From NCBI RefSeq assembly GCF_009653635.1, contig NZ_PPFD01000009.1, forward strand, positions 248,001-312,000: 64,000 bases of DNA, given 5' to 3'. The position numbers and the translations under genes are program-made. Positions 30,868 to 39,761 of the stretch are shown in pieces. Under the pieces are notes generated by a model. It searched no databases. It was given only the letters and a program-made list of their open reading frames with translations, and was not told the DNA's origin. The stretch is from Endozoicomonas sp. OPT23 (GTDB lineage Bacteria; Pseudomonadota; Gammaproteobacteria; Pseudomonadales; Endozoicomonadaceae). How positions within the stretch are numbered: the stretch's first letter is position 1; the number at the start of each line of letters is the position of its first letter.

Positions 30868-31223
30868 CTGCGACGCTTCTCACAGACTTATTTTTCAAAC
30901 ACAGCTTTTTAAACACGACTTATGAAACATGGCTTATAAAAAATTGCTTTAAGCCAAAAGAGCATACTTTGTACGAGCTGGACAAAGTATGCTCACTACT
31001 AAAAAGCCTACTTCACCTTTCCCGTAAAAATACCGCCCCCACCCCAATTCCGACACTGGATTCAGAGTAGCAATACCTAGTTATTCAACGAAACCGGATT
31101 GATATGATGAAACTGGTTTTTCACCGAACAGGCCTGCAAAAAGTGGCGATTAAATTCGCTCGCTAACATGCAGCCTGCACACCCCAACAAGAAAATCACA
31201 TCAATAAAGGTTAGAGAATTAAC
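30868..31223. other. dolP-grcA intergenic region with a perfect hairpin
   Basis: 356 bases without a supported gene. A perfect 13-bp inverted repeat (GAGCATACTTTGT / ACAAAGTATGCTC, 9-base loop) lies at 30960-30994; no T-run follows, so it is not a classic terminator. The grcA promoter should lie to its right; TTGAT at about 31097 is only half of an FNR site. Confidence 0.5.
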
Positions 31224-31607
31224 ATGAAAGGCATTCAAATCACCTCCAGCGATAACAGCGCTTTGGTTAACTCCATCTGGCTGCTGGATGAGGAAGCCTC
31301 CGAAGCGCGCCTGGTTGCGGCAAAGTCTGACGAATTCAAGCAGGACGAAGTTGTTTCCCTGGAAACTCTGGGCCAGTTTGAAAGCCGTAATATTGACCTG
31401 GCGTTCGAAGAAAAGACCGTTCGTGAAGGCGGACAGCACCTGAACGTTAACGTTCTGTCACGCGAGAAGCTCGAAGAAGCAGCAGCCAATCCTGAGAAAT
31501 ACCCATCCCTGACCATTCGTGTTTCCGGTTACGCGGTTCGCTTCAACTCCCTGACACCAGAACAGCAGCGCGACGTGATCACCCGTACTTTCACTAACGA
31601 AATGTAA
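31224..31607 (+). CDS. grcA: Autonomous glycyl radical cofactor GrcA
   Basis: 127 residues, closely like the C-terminus of pyruvate formate-lyase and E. coli YfiD/GrcA. The glycyl radical motif [19 protein letters not shown] is complete, with Gly102 as the radical residue, and [10 protein letters not shown] precedes it. The protein replaces an oxygen-damaged PflB C-terminus when cells meet oxygen. Its own stop codon TAA is the first three bases of an intergenic repeat element. No pflB is present in this window. Confidence 0.96.
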   Translation: MKGIQITSSDNSALVNSIWLLDEEASEARLVAAKSDEFKQDEVVSLETLGQFESRNIDLAFEEKTVREGGQHLNVNVLSREKLEEAAANPEKYPSLTIRVSGYAVRFNSLTPEQQRDVITRTFTNEM

Positions 31608-31697
31608 GTGTGTAAACGCACGTAATCGAATATTAAATGGCTATATCCCCGCCGGTGGCGGGGATATAGCTTATGTATTCATATGTTCGGGTACTTA
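31605..31697 (+). repeat. Intergenic palindromic element, copy A
   Basis: Left end TAAGTGTGTAAACGCACG (small palindrome), then CGAATATTAAA, then a perfect 14-bp hairpin (31640-31653 with 31657-31670, GCTATATCCCCGCC arms), then TATGTATTCAT and a GTACTTAA right end. The first TAA is the grcA stop codon. Confidence 0.85.
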
Positions 31698-31849
31698 AAG
31701 TACGCAGACACAGAAACTGTGTCTGATTTATCATTTGCCCGTAAAAAGCGGGCAAATGACTCTCTCCTTCAGAATCTCTGACTTCCACTAAGCCGATCCA
31801 TTCTTGCCTTAAATTTCTTCTCATGTTTTTCTTATAGAATCAGGTTTCT
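31698..31849. other. Two further hairpins before the amidotransferase gene
   Basis: Directly after copy A there are two more perfect inverted repeats: CAGACACAG-AAA-CTGTGTCTG (about 31704-31724) and TCATTTGCCCG / CGGGCAAATGA (about 31731-31759). The second resembles the core of the repeat family. No gene is supported. Confidence 0.6.
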
Positions 31850-32482
31850 ATGGAAAGGCACTCCATGCAGACAACCAACAGCATTAATGAGCACAGCCAC
31901 AACAAAAAAGTCATTATTATTGATTGCGGCAGTAGCAAGGTTAGTGAGCTGGTGACACTGATAGGTGACTCGGGACACCCCACAACCACTATTAAACTGG
32001 TCGAGAGTAACCTCTTTCCTTTTGAGCAATCACACTCGGTAATAATTTCAGGCGGCCCCCACCTGTTCACAGACTCCCCGGATAAACACCAATCATTGAT
32101 GGCTCAGTTCGAATTTCTTAAAAATCTGGAGATCCCAACGCTGGGTATTTGTCTTGGTCATCAGGCATTAGCTATTATCCATGGCGGGCGGGTTTATCGG
32201 GATATTGAAAGAAGAGAGTTTGAACCTGTGAGAACGCTTCACAAACACTTTCTGTTTGAGAATCTGCCTGCCAACCCTGCATTTTCTGAAGACCATTGCG
32301 AAGGCATCTGGCCGTCGAAGAAGATGAAAGTGCTGGCAGATTCCGAGTTCTATGAAACCGAAGCTATTGAGATTTTAAGCCGCCCTATGTTTGGCGTTCA
32401 ATTTCACCCTGAAACCTCAGGAGAAACAGGCAGGGTTCTGATTAATAACTTCCTGTCCTGGGCTGACCAGCAAAGCTACTAA
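31850..32482 (+). CDS. Class I glutamine amidotransferase-like protein
   Basis: 210 residues covering a complete class I amidotransferase fold: nucleophile Cys101 in GICLGHQ and His186/Glu188 in QFHPE. It hydrolyses glutamine or a gamma-glutamyl substrate; the closest general type is the GuaA glutaminase domain. It stands alone with no synthase domain or partner gene adjacent, so the acceptor is unknown. The start may be the ATG at 31850 or at 31865. Confidence 0.8.
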   Translation: MERHSMQTTNSINEHSHNKKVIIIDCGSSKVSELVTLIGDSGHPTTTIKLVESNLFPFEQSHSVIISGGPHLFTDSPDKHQSLMAQFEFLKNLEIPTLGICLGHQALAIIHGGRVYRDIERREFEPVRTLHKHFLFENLPANPAFSEDHCEGIWPSKKMKVLADSEFYETEAIEILSRPMFGVQFHPETSGETGRVLINNFLSWADQQSY

Positions 32483-32512
32483 CCAAGCTGACTCAATTGA
32501 GTCAAAAACTGA

Positions 32513-33037
32513 TTATTTAGCATCCTTTTCAAAAGGCAAACCCGCCTCTTTCCATGCATCAACACCACCTGGATGCCTGAATACATTATGGTACCCAAGC
32601 CTTACCGCCCACATGGCCGCATTATGTCCTCTGGCACAAGTCGTCCTGCCACAACTGAAAATCAGTAACATTCCCTTGTTATCACCCAGCAACTTTTGGA
32701 AGTCCTGCTCGGTCACACCCTTCATCAGAGAATCACTCCAGTCTCCTGACATGATCACGTCTTTGGGAAAGGTGAAATTAATCGCTCCCGGGATATGCCC
32801 CAACCTAAAATCACCTGGCTTGCGAACATCGACTAACAAGAATGGTTCTTTCTGATCAAACAGCGCTGCCAATTCATCCGTAGAGATCAAGCCATAGCCG
32901 GCATTTTCAGACTGACGTGCAAGATTGATACTGACCGCTTCCTGCAGACGCTCACCGGAAGGCCTAAAGTGACTGCAGCCAGAGAGCAAAACCACTATTG
33001 CAGTCAGGAGAAGAGATAGAAGAGCATTCAATTTCAT
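32513..33037 (-). CDS. Rhodanese-domain lipoprotein
   Basis: 174 residues. Signal peptide with lipobox LLSGC (Cys21), then one rhodanese domain (about 47-170) with VDVRKPGDFRLGHIPGAIN and the active loop CGRTTCARG (Cys129, with a second Cys at 134). It probably handles sulfane sulfur or a redox thiol in the periplasm. ATG 33037 is chosen because it gives a normal signal peptide; a frame start at 33064 is less likely. It is convergent with the amidotransferase gene. Confidence 0.82.
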   Translation of the reverse strand: MKLNALLSLLLTAIVVLLSGCSHFRPSGERLQEAVSINLARQSENAGYGLISTDELAALFDQKEPFLLVDVRKPGDFRLGHIPGAINFTFPKDVIMSGDWSDSLMKGVTEQDFQKLLGDNKGMLLIFSCGRTTCARGHNAAMWAVRLGYHNVFRHPGGVDAWKEAGLPFEKDAK

Positions 33038-33119
33038 ACAGTACAACCAAATTGACCTTCGCATCAGGTTAGATAAACCTCAGCTAAGGTCAATTCAATC
33101 ACGGAAGATTAATCTCTAC

Positions 33120-33722
33120 TTACATTCCGTTAGACCAGGTCTTATGGTCCACCACACCGGAATCACGAACCAGCTTAAGAGCTTTTGAGTATTCGTTCAG
33201 CAGATTCAGATTGTAATCAATACGGGCACTGTAATACTCATCTTCTTCCGGCTTTTCACCCGTCATCAGAGACTCAACATTACGAATAATTAAATGCTCG
33301 GGAATGTAGCAGATACGATTATTCTTATAACTGCTGGAGCGCAATTCCTGCACCGGGTAGGTACCACCTATACTGGAAGAGATGGAGGTAATCATGGCTG
33401 GTTTGTGACCCAGCTGAATGGCACCAAAGATCAGAAAGAAATTCTTCAGTGCAGCTGGTACCATACCACCCCATTCAGGCGTCACAACTATAAAAGCATC
33501 ACTGGCCTTTAGAGTAGCTCTCCAAGGGGCCAGAAGTGTTCTCCACTCTTCACTGCCTTCCCAAATAGATTCATCCCAGAGAGGCAAAGGATTATCAGCC
33601 AGATCGAGTACATTGACTTCATCAAAAAGAGCCAGTTCTTCCACTCTCTTTTTCATGATGTGGCTGACACGAGTGCTCTGGGAATTATTACGATGACTAC
33701 CACTGATAATGGTTAGGTTCAT
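33120..33722 (-). CDS. NAD(P)H-dependent FMN reductase family flavoprotein
   Basis: 200 residues of flavodoxin-like fold. The FMN phosphate loop ISGSHRNNSQSTRV is at 6-19, and VVTPEWGGMVPAALKNFF (about 79-96) is the typical second flavin contact. Likely a quinone, chromate or azo-type reductase; substrate unknown. No operon partner is obvious. Confidence 0.85.
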   Translation of the reverse strand: MNLTIISGSHRNNSQSTRVSHIMKKRVEELALFDEVNVLDLADNPLPLWDESIWEGSEEWRTLLAPWRATLKASDAFIVVTPEWGGMVPAALKNFFLIFGAIQLGHKPAMITSISSSIGGTYPVQELRSSSYKNNRICYIPEHLIIRNVESLMTGEKPEEDEYYSARIDYNLNLLNEYSKALKLVRDSGVVDHKTWSNGM

Positions 33723-33776
33723 AGAACACTTATTCCTGGAAATTATTATTAGATTCAGAGGACTATTCTATCGCCC

Positions 33777-33806
33777 AAAAAAAAGGCCACCATTACAGGC
33801 AGCCTT
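33777..33806 (-). terminator. sspB terminator
   Basis: On the minus strand AAGGCTGCC pairs with GGTGGCCTT (one mismatch) and is followed by eight T residues, 12 bases after the sspB stop. Confidence 0.85.
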
Positions 33807-33817
33807 ATTTTTATGGA

Positions 33818-34297
33818 CTATTTGACCACTTTAAGAGAGGGTCGTCCGGTATTTCTTGGTGGTTTTGGAGGCTCGTCATCTTCAGTTGAAGTTGAGCTGC
33901 TGTCAGAAGCCGTAGGAACTGCTGTCAAACCCGGTAGTTCTTCACCAAACTCTTCCTGCTGCTCATCCGCTTCAGAATAAGATTCAACTTCAAACACCAT
34001 GCCCTGACCATTTTCTCTGGCATAGATTGCCATCAATGCATCAAGAGGCACTACGATGGTGAGTGCTTCACCACCAAAACGACCATCAAAAGTTACAACA
34101 TCATTACCCATATGCAGAGCTCTGACGGCTGTCGGGGAAATGTTCAGTACAATCTGCCCATCTTTAACGAACTCACCCGGCACTTCAACGCCATTGCGAG
34201 TCGCATCAACAAGAATATGGGGAGTACAGTCATTTTCCAGAATCCAGTCGTAAAAGGCTCTGGCAATATAAGGGCGACTGCTGGTCATTGTCATCAT
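33818..34297 (-). CDS. sspB: ClpXP protease specificity factor SspB
   Basis: 159 residues. The N-terminal substrate-binding domain starts RPYIARAFYDWILEND and includes NISPTAVRALHMGND and the FGG motif; it grips ssrA tags. An acidic flexible tail ends in the short basic ClpX-binding peptide (RPSLKVVK). GGAG lies four bases before the start. It follows sspA, as in E. coli. Confidence 0.96.
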   Translation of the reverse strand: MMTMTSSRPYIARAFYDWILENDCTPHILVDATRNGVEVPGEFVKDGQIVLNISPTAVRALHMGNDVVTFDGRFGGEALTIVVPLDALMAIYARENGQGMVFEVESYSEADEQQEEFGEELPGLTAVPTASDSSSTSTEDDEPPKPPRNTGRPSLKVVK

Positions 34298-34409
34298 CTG
34301 TCTCCGTCCGGGCTAACATCAGAAAGCAGAAAATCAATCTGCTTCCTATAACACTCTAGCCAGATATTTCGACGATTTTCCAAAGAGACATTCATAAAGC
34401 TCAATAAAG

Positions 34410-34437
34410 AAAAAGCACCTTCATAAAAGATGCCTTT
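34410..34437 (-). terminator. Hairpin between sspA and sspB
   Basis: On the minus strand AAGGCATCTT pairs with AAGGTGCTTT (10 bp with G-U pairs) and is followed by a T-rich stretch. It lies 25 bases after sspA and may reduce sspB transcription relative to sspA. Confidence 0.65.
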
Positions 34438-34462
34438 CAATTAAGCGTTCAGAATCGGACTC

Positions 34463-35098
34463 CTAGAGAGAATCGCGCATTTCTTTTTCGATTTCAGACA
34501 GGCTTTCTTTGAAGGATTCACGCTCGAACAGGCGCTCAGCGTAATCCAGAATGGCCTTACCCTGCTTAGGCAGCTCAATACCCATTGCTGGCAGACGCCA
34601 GAGGATAGGTGCTACACAGCAATCCACCAGAGTGAATTCATCACTCATGAAGAATGGCTTTTCTGCAAAGATAGGTGCGATGGAAAGCAGACTTTCACGC
34701 AGTTCTTTTTTAGCACGGGCCGCAGGCGTATCCTTGGTCTTAGGATCCATGATTACGTCTACCAGCGCACACCAGTCCTTCTGGATGCGGTGCATCATCA
34801 GACGACTTTGGGCACGGCTGACAGGGTAAACTGGCAGCAGCGGCGGATGAGGGAAACGCTCATCCAGGTATTCCATCATTACGCTTGGTTCATACAGAAC
34901 CAGCTCACGGTCTACCAATGTTGGCAGGCTGTTGTATGGGTTCAGGTCAGACAGTTCCTGCGGCAGGCTATCAGGGTTAACGTCCTGAATGTCAACCGCA
35001 ACACCTTTTTCTGCCAGAACAATGCGAACCCTGTGACAATAATGGTCAGATGGGTTCGAGAAAAAAATCATGGATGACTTTTTGGCAACTACAGCCAT
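34463..35098 (-). CDS. sspA: Stringent starvation protein A
   Basis: 211 residues with a glutathione-transferase fold: thioredoxin-like N-terminal domain ([19 protein letters not shown]) and an all-helical C-terminal domain. SspA binds RNA polymerase and represses H-NS-type silencing under starvation; it lacks transferase activity. ATG 35098 is chosen as it matches the family start ([10 protein letters not shown]) and has a G-rich site upstream; the frame from 35176 is longer by 26 unlikely residues. Confidence 0.95.
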   Translation of the reverse strand: MAVVAKKSSMIFFSNPSDHYCHRVRIVLAEKGVAVDIQDVNPDSLPQELSDLNPYNSLPTLVDRELVLYEPSVMMEYLDERFPHPPLLPVYPVSRAQSRLMMHRIQKDWCALVDVIMDPKTKDTPAARAKKELRESLLSIAPIFAEKPFFMSDEFTLVDCCVAPILWRLPAMGIELPKQGKAILDYAERLFERESFKESLSEIEKEMRDSL

Positions 35099-35312
35099 GC
35101 AGTACCCCCGCCTCATGCAAAGGAAAAAACTTCCCGACCCGCTCTGTTCCTGAAAACCATGTATTAACAGGAGCAAGCAGATGGGGTCGAAACTGGAAAT
35201 AACGCACTATATTAGCAAACTTTGTCAATAAGGTAACAGTAACAAATTCACTCAAGTCTTTTGGCGCACCAGCTTTGCACCTGTCGACCCGTCAAAAACA
35301 GCTGTCTTATAC

Positions 35313-35350
35313 GAAAAAACCCGAACGAAAAATAAATTTCATCCGGGTTT
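35313..35350 (-). terminator. metQ terminator
   Basis: AAACCCGGATGAAA pairs with TTTCGTTCGGGTTT on the minus strand, followed by a T-run, 18 bases after the metQ stop. Confidence 0.9.
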
Positions 35351-35367
35351 AAATAAGTACTACTTAC

Positions 35368-36186
35368 TTACTTCCAGCCAGCAACCGCACTGCCTTTAAA
35401 CAGCTCTTCTGCTTTTTTCTCTACAGCCTGAGAGTGATAAGACTCAACCAGCTTAGTGATACGATCGTCTGCCTTGTTATCTTCACGGGATACGATCAGG
35501 TTTACGTAAGGAGAATCCTTACCTTCAACCAGAATCGCATCACGGCTTGGCAGCAGACCTGCTGGTACGGAATAGGTAGAGTTGATGAATGCAACGTCAA
35601 CGTCGTCCAGTGAACGTGGCAGCTGAGCAGCGTCCAGCTCAATAAACTTCAGACCTTTTGGGTTTTCAGCGATATCTGCCGGCGTTGCTTCCAGATTGGT
35701 AATATCCTTCAGCTTGATGATGCCCTTATTGTCCAGCAGGATCAGGGTACGACCTTCATTGCTTGGATCATTAGGAATAGCAATGGTTGCGCCATCCTTC
35801 AGCTCATCAAAATTTTTCAGCATTTTAGAGTAAGCGCCAATCGGATAAACAAAGGTGTTACCCACCGCAGTCAGCTTAAAACCACGATCGTTGATCATGC
35901 TATCCAGGTACGGCTTATGCTGAAAAGCATTGGCATCGATAGAGCCATCGGCCAAAGCAACGTTTGGAGAGATGTAATCAGAAAATTCAACCAGCTCAAC
36001 TTTTACACCGTGATCCTGTTCAGCAATCTGGGCTGCAACTTTCATTACGTCCGCTTCAGGACCCGCCATTACACCCACCTTCAGTGGACCAGTACCATCG
36101 TCTTGTGAACTGCAGCCGGCCAGTACAACACTGCCTGCAACCAGCAAACTTCCCGCGAACTTTTTAAGCTTATTAATAGCGAGCAT
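35368..36186 (-). CDS. metQ: D-/L-methionine-binding lipoprotein MetQ
   Basis: 272 residues of the NlpA family. Signal peptide with lipobox VLAGC (Cys25), then a two-lobed binding domain with the conserved FQHKPYLD and DVAFINSTY blocks. It delivers methionine to MetNI. ATG 36186 has GGAG upstream; the longer frame from 36210 is rejected. Confidence 0.95.
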   Translation of the reverse strand: MLAINKLKKFAGSLLVAGSVVLAGCSSQDDGTGPLKVGVMAGPEADVMKVAAQIAEQDHGVKVELVEFSDYISPNVALADGSIDANAFQHKPYLDSMINDRGFKLTAVGNTFVYPIGAYSKMLKNFDELKDGATIAIPNDPSNEGRTLILLDNKGIIKLKDITNLEATPADIAENPKGLKFIELDAAQLPRSLDDVDVAFINSTYSVPAGLLPSRDAILVEGKDSPYVNLIVSREDNKADDRITKLVESYHSQAVEKKAEELFKGSAVAGWK

Positions 36187-36235
36187 TTCTACTTCTCCTG
36201 ATAAATGCATTCAGTTTCTGAATGAATAAAATCTG

Positions 36236-36310
36236 TTAAGTGTGTTTACACACGTAAATAAATATCTGATCGTCTTTTGCCTGCCTGAAACAGGCAATAA
36301 ACGCATAAAC
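36236..36310 (+). repeat. Intergenic palindromic element, copy B (diverged)
   Basis: TTAAGTGTGTTTACACACGT matches the left end of the family, followed by AATAAATAT and a core hairpin around TTGCCTG/CAGGCAA (about 36272-36303). It lies between metI and metQ, in the opposite orientation to both genes, and its right end is not clearly conserved. Confidence 0.65.
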
Positions 36311-36321
36311 CTGATTTTCAA

Positions 36322-36978
36322 TTAACGACTACGGTCGTAATGATTCTGCAGGCGGTCGCCCACTGACTGAATCAGCTGCACCAGTACAATCAGCACAACA
36401 ACCGTTGCCAGCATGATCACACCATCAAAACGCTGATAGCCGTAGCGAATACCCAGATCTCCAAGACCTCCGCCACCGATAGCGCCCGCCATCGCCGAAT
36501 AACTCACCAGAGTCACCAGAGTAATGGTCATGCCATTGATCAAGCCTGCACGCGCTTCCGGCAGCAATACACGACTGACGATTTGTACTGGCGTCGCACC
36601 CATTGCCTGAGCTGCTTCAACCAAACCACCCGGCACTTCATTAATAGCACCTTCAGCAATACGAGCCACAAAAGGAATCGCTGCCAGTGTCAGTGGCACA
36701 ATGGCTGCTGTCGTTCCTATGGATGTGCCTACCAGAAGGCGGGTCAGAGGAATAATAGCCACCAGCAGAATAATAAAAGGTACGGATCGGGCAGCATTAA
36801 CAATAGCGCCCAGCACAGAATTCAGCGCCGCATTTTCCTTTATTCGACCAGGGCGAGTGACATAAAGCAGCACACCGAGAGGAATACCAAACAGGAAACT
36901 CAGACCACCAGAAACCATGGTCATGTAAATGGTTTCCCACAATGCTTTACCCAGCAGTAACCATGAATCAGCTGACAT
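36322..36978 (-). CDS. metI: Methionine ABC transporter permease MetI
   Basis: 218 residues with five predicted membrane helices and the BPD_transp_1 EAA loop (EAAQAMGATPVQIVSRVLLPEARAG). It forms the channel of the methionine importer. It overlaps metN by 11 bases. Confidence 0.96.
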   Translation of the reverse strand: MSADSWLLLGKALWETIYMTMVSGGLSFLFGIPLGVLLYVTRPGRIKENAALNSVLGAIVNAARSVPFIILLVAIIPLTRLLVGTSIGTTAAIVPLTLAAIPFVARIAEGAINEVPGGLVEAAQAMGATPVQIVSRVLLPEARAGLINGMTITLVTLVSYSAMAGAIGGGGLGDLGIRYGYQRFDGVIMLATVVVLIVLVQLIQSVGDRLQNHYDRSR

Positions 36979-37999
36979 AACCGGCTACCTCCACCTGCAC
37001 ATGCTCTTTCAGATAGTTAAGAGTTTCTTCAATCTGATCGTCTTTACCTGCCACTTCTACCATCAAAAAGCCCATGGTGTTGCCATGAACCGCTTCGATA
37101 TCAGCCTGAAGAATATTAAAGTCCACTTCGAACTTTCTGGCCGCCTGAGTAATCAACGGCTGCGCTACTTTCTGACCTACAAAGGTGATACGGATGACAG
37201 GTCGACTGCCGGCGAAGGGTTCAGGCTGAAAGCTGTCTTCCAGTTCAGAGACAGGCTTCTCATTAATCGCATCACGCACAAATTCGCGCGCCAGCTCGGT
37301 TTGAGGGTTCAGGAAGAATGACTCAACGTCGTTTTCTTCGATCAACTTGCCGTAACTCATGATCGCTACCCGGTCACAGATGGTTTTCACCACATCCATC
37401 TCATGGGTAATAATCAGTACGGTGATTTTCAGTTCACGGTTAATGTCTTTTAACAGTGCCAGAATAGAACGCGTGGTTTTTGGATCAAGCGCCGAAGTGG
37501 CTTCATCGCACAGCAGCACTTTAGGCTTGCTGGCCAAAGCTCTGGCAATAGCAACACGCTGCTTCTGACCACCGGACAACTGTGACGGATAGTTATCACG
37601 CTTATCTTTCAGACCGGTCAGCTCAAGCAGAGGCGTAACAGCTTCATCAATCGCTTTACGATTCGCTCCTGCCAGTTCCAGAGGCAGCGCAATATTTTCA
37701 TAAACCGTGCGACTGCTCAGCAAATTGAAATGCTGAAAGATCATGCCAATGTTGTGGCGCGCCTGGCGCAGTTCAGCTTCTGACAACTGAGTCAGATCCT
37801 GGCCATCAACCTTTACCTCTCCAGAGGTCGGTCGTTCCAGCAGGTTCACACAACGGATAAGGGTACTTTTACCGGCACCACTGGAGCCAATCACTCCATA
37901 AATCGAGCCTTCCGGTACTTGCAGGTCAACACTGTCTACAGCAGCAACCTCTTTCCCACCAGCCCTGAATACCTTGGTAAGGTTCTTCAGTTCTATCAT
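36968..37999 (-). CDS. metN: Methionine ABC transporter ATPase MetN
   Basis: 343 residues. The ABC ATPase domain has Walker A GSSGAGKST (38-46), signature LSGGQKQR, and Walker B VLLCDEATSALD. The C-terminal NIL/ACT-like domain (about 270-343) binds methionine and closes the transporter when cytoplasmic methionine is high. ATG 37999 has AGGAG five bases upstream; a GTG two codons earlier lies on that site. Confidence 0.96.
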   Translation of the reverse strand: MIELKNLTKVFRAGGKEVAAVDSVDLQVPEGSIYGVIGSSGAGKSTLIRCVNLLERPTSGEVKVDGQDLTQLSEAELRQARHNIGMIFQHFNLLSSRTVYENIALPLELAGANRKAIDEAVTPLLELTGLKDKRDNYPSQLSGGQKQRVAIARALASKPKVLLCDEATSALDPKTTRSILALLKDINRELKITVLIITHEMDVVKTICDRVAIMSYGKLIEENDVESFFLNPQTELAREFVRDAINEKPVSELEDSFQPEPFAGSRPVIRITFVGQKVAQPLITQAARKFEVDFNILQADIEAVHGNTMGFLMVEVAGKDDQIEETLNYLKEHVQVEVAGYVS

Positions 38000-38408
38000 C
38001 TTCACTCCTGCCTGCTTTTCCTGAATTCACTCTGGTACATGAGTTCAAGTACGACAGCCATTCTTAATAAAAACGGGTCATTACTTCTGACAAAGATTCT
38101 TCTGTCAGGTTCTGAGCTTGTCTTGAAGATAGCGCCGGGAAAGTCATGAGTTCAGGTTTAGCTGTCTCATGGTTTCTTTTTGAAAGGCAAAAAAAAACCA
38201 CCCTGCGCTAACAGAGTGGTTTTTCGGAATTCGGTAAACCCTTCTTTTAGCGGAATTTTTAGTGCGCCCGCAAGCCAAGACAAATCAGCGCATGGCCTGA
38301 ACATTAATTCAGGCCTGAATCGAAGTCAAGCATCGATTCAATCTTATATAAAGCACATTCGTACTAAGTGGAAATACCCGCACACTGCAGTGAAAACCAG
38401 CAAAGCCG
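38000..38408. other. pdxB-metN intergenic region with terminator
   Basis: 409 bases. A bidirectional terminator lies at 38191-38224 (AAAACCAC/GTGGTTTT with a CTG/CAG extension), isolating metNIQ from pdxB. Two tiny minus-strand frames precede metN: 27 codons (38153 to about 38070, MTFPALSS...) and 19 codons that end four bases before the metN ATG (MAVVLELMYQ...). Neither has a good ribosome binding site. No MetJ box repeats were recognised. Confidence 0.5.
38191..38224. terminator. Bidirectional terminator between pdxB and metNIQ
   Basis: AAAACCACCCTG pairs with CAGAGTGGTTTT (one mismatch, 6-base loop), flanked by A and T runs. Confidence 0.85.
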
Positions 38409-39554
38409 CTAATCAACCAACTGCAAACCGAGTCCCGACAAGGTGTTTCGCACTGCTTCAGTACAACGCCCCGCCCTGACTCGAAGAGTGCCAAACTCTC
38501 TGCGTTCAGCGTAGTTTTTTCTCATCACATCAAACGCAACGGCTCGCTCGACCTCTGGCAACTTCATTGATTGACGCAGCCTGGCATCATCCCGACGAAT
38601 ATCATAAATCGCCCGCATGGCCAGTCTTGCTGCCTGATCCGCAGTCACATCTTCAGTAAAAATCATTTTTCGCAGTACCGGGATTGGAGTGATTGCCCCC
38701 AACCGGACGCGGGCAGGCAAACCAAAGGTCTGACAAAGTGACTGATAGACCATCTCGGTTCCGGTCACTTTACCGTCCAGACTGTAACCAGCAATATGCG
38801 GTGTACCAATATCCACCCATGCCAATAATTCGGGATCAACTTCCGGTTCATGCTCCCAAACATCGAGTACCGCACTCAAATTCTTTCCAGCTTTTAATAC
38901 TTTCAGAAGAGCTCTGTTATCAACCACAGGGCCACGCCCTGCATTAATCAGAATGGTGCCCGGCTTCATTGCATCAAGCTCTGCCTCACCAATAAGGTGA
39001 TGGGAAGGAAAGTCACAGTTTTTAGTTAAAGGCGTATGAACAGCAATAACATCGCAGCGCTGAATCAGTTCTTCCAGCTCAACAAACTGAACTCCCTCAA
39101 CTTGCTCGCAGAGAGGGTCATTCGCCATGACCTGAACATCAAGTCCAGCCAGCGTACCGTAGAGACGACCACCTACCTGCCCTTTACCAATAATGCCAAC
39201 CGTTCTGTCCTGCCAACGAAAGCCATCCCGCTCAGCCAGCACATCAAGAGCGGAAATAACGTACTCCACCACAGAGCGGGCATTACAACCGGGCGCATTG
39301 GCAAAACTGATTCCAAGCTCTGCCAGAGCATCACCATCAACATGATCCACACCGGCCGTACAACTGCCGACAAATTTCAGCGATGAACCAGTCACCAGAG
39401 AAGCATTCACTTTGGTCACCGATCTCACCAGTAATGCATCAGCTCCCACCAGATCATCTGGTGAAATACTTCTTCCTGGCAGCGCTACAACCTCCCCCAA
39501 ACCGGAAAAGGTTTCGTGGAGCAATGGAATATTTTCGTCAGCAACAATCTTCAT
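38409..39554 (-). CDS. pdxB: Erythronate-4-phosphate dehydrogenase PdxB
   Basis: 381 residues of the D-2-hydroxyacid dehydrogenase family, second step of the DXP-independent pyridoxal phosphate pathway. The NAD site is GIIGKGQVGGRL (about 118-129); ADENIPLLHETFSGLG at the start and the C-terminal DUF3410-type dimerisation domain (LRVRAGRCTEAVRNTL region) are typical of PdxB. Confidence 0.96.
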   Translation of the reverse strand: MKIVADENIPLLHETFSGLGEVVALPGRSISPDDLVGADALLVRSVTKVNASLVTGSSLKFVGSCTAGVDHVDGDALAELGISFANAPGCNARSVVEYVISALDVLAERDGFRWQDRTVGIIGKGQVGGRLYGTLAGLDVQVMANDPLCEQVEGVQFVELEELIQRCDVIAVHTPLTKNCDFPSHHLIGEAELDAMKPGTILINAGRGPVVDNRALLKVLKAGKNLSAVLDVWEHEPEVDPELLAWVDIGTPHIAGYSLDGKVTGTEMVYQSLCQTFGLPARVRLGAITPIPVLRKMIFTEDVTADQAARLAMRAIYDIRRDDARLRQSMKLPEVERAVAFDVMRKNYAERREFGTLRVRAGRCTEAVRNTLSGLGLQLVD

Positions 39555-39761
39555 AATGAAATCAGTGTATCTCTGAATACATCAAAGTGCTGATACTATC
39601 GTTCTGTCTAATCACACACAAACCTTTCAATCAGAGCCATCAGCTCCAGCACTTCCATCCCTGACTCAATAAACCTAAACCACTGTTTGCCGATAGACAC
39701 ATTCAGGGCCAACAGCACTTCAACTCCATCAGTAGCCCTGCCTAACATGACCGGAGCATTA

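Noticed and set aside
31077-31439. Minus-strand frame opposite grcA
   Set aside because: It overlaps a clear grcA on the other strand and shows no family resemblance.
31605-31760. CRISPR array
   Set aside because: Several hairpins lie close together but there are no equal-length repeats with regular spacers and no cas genes.
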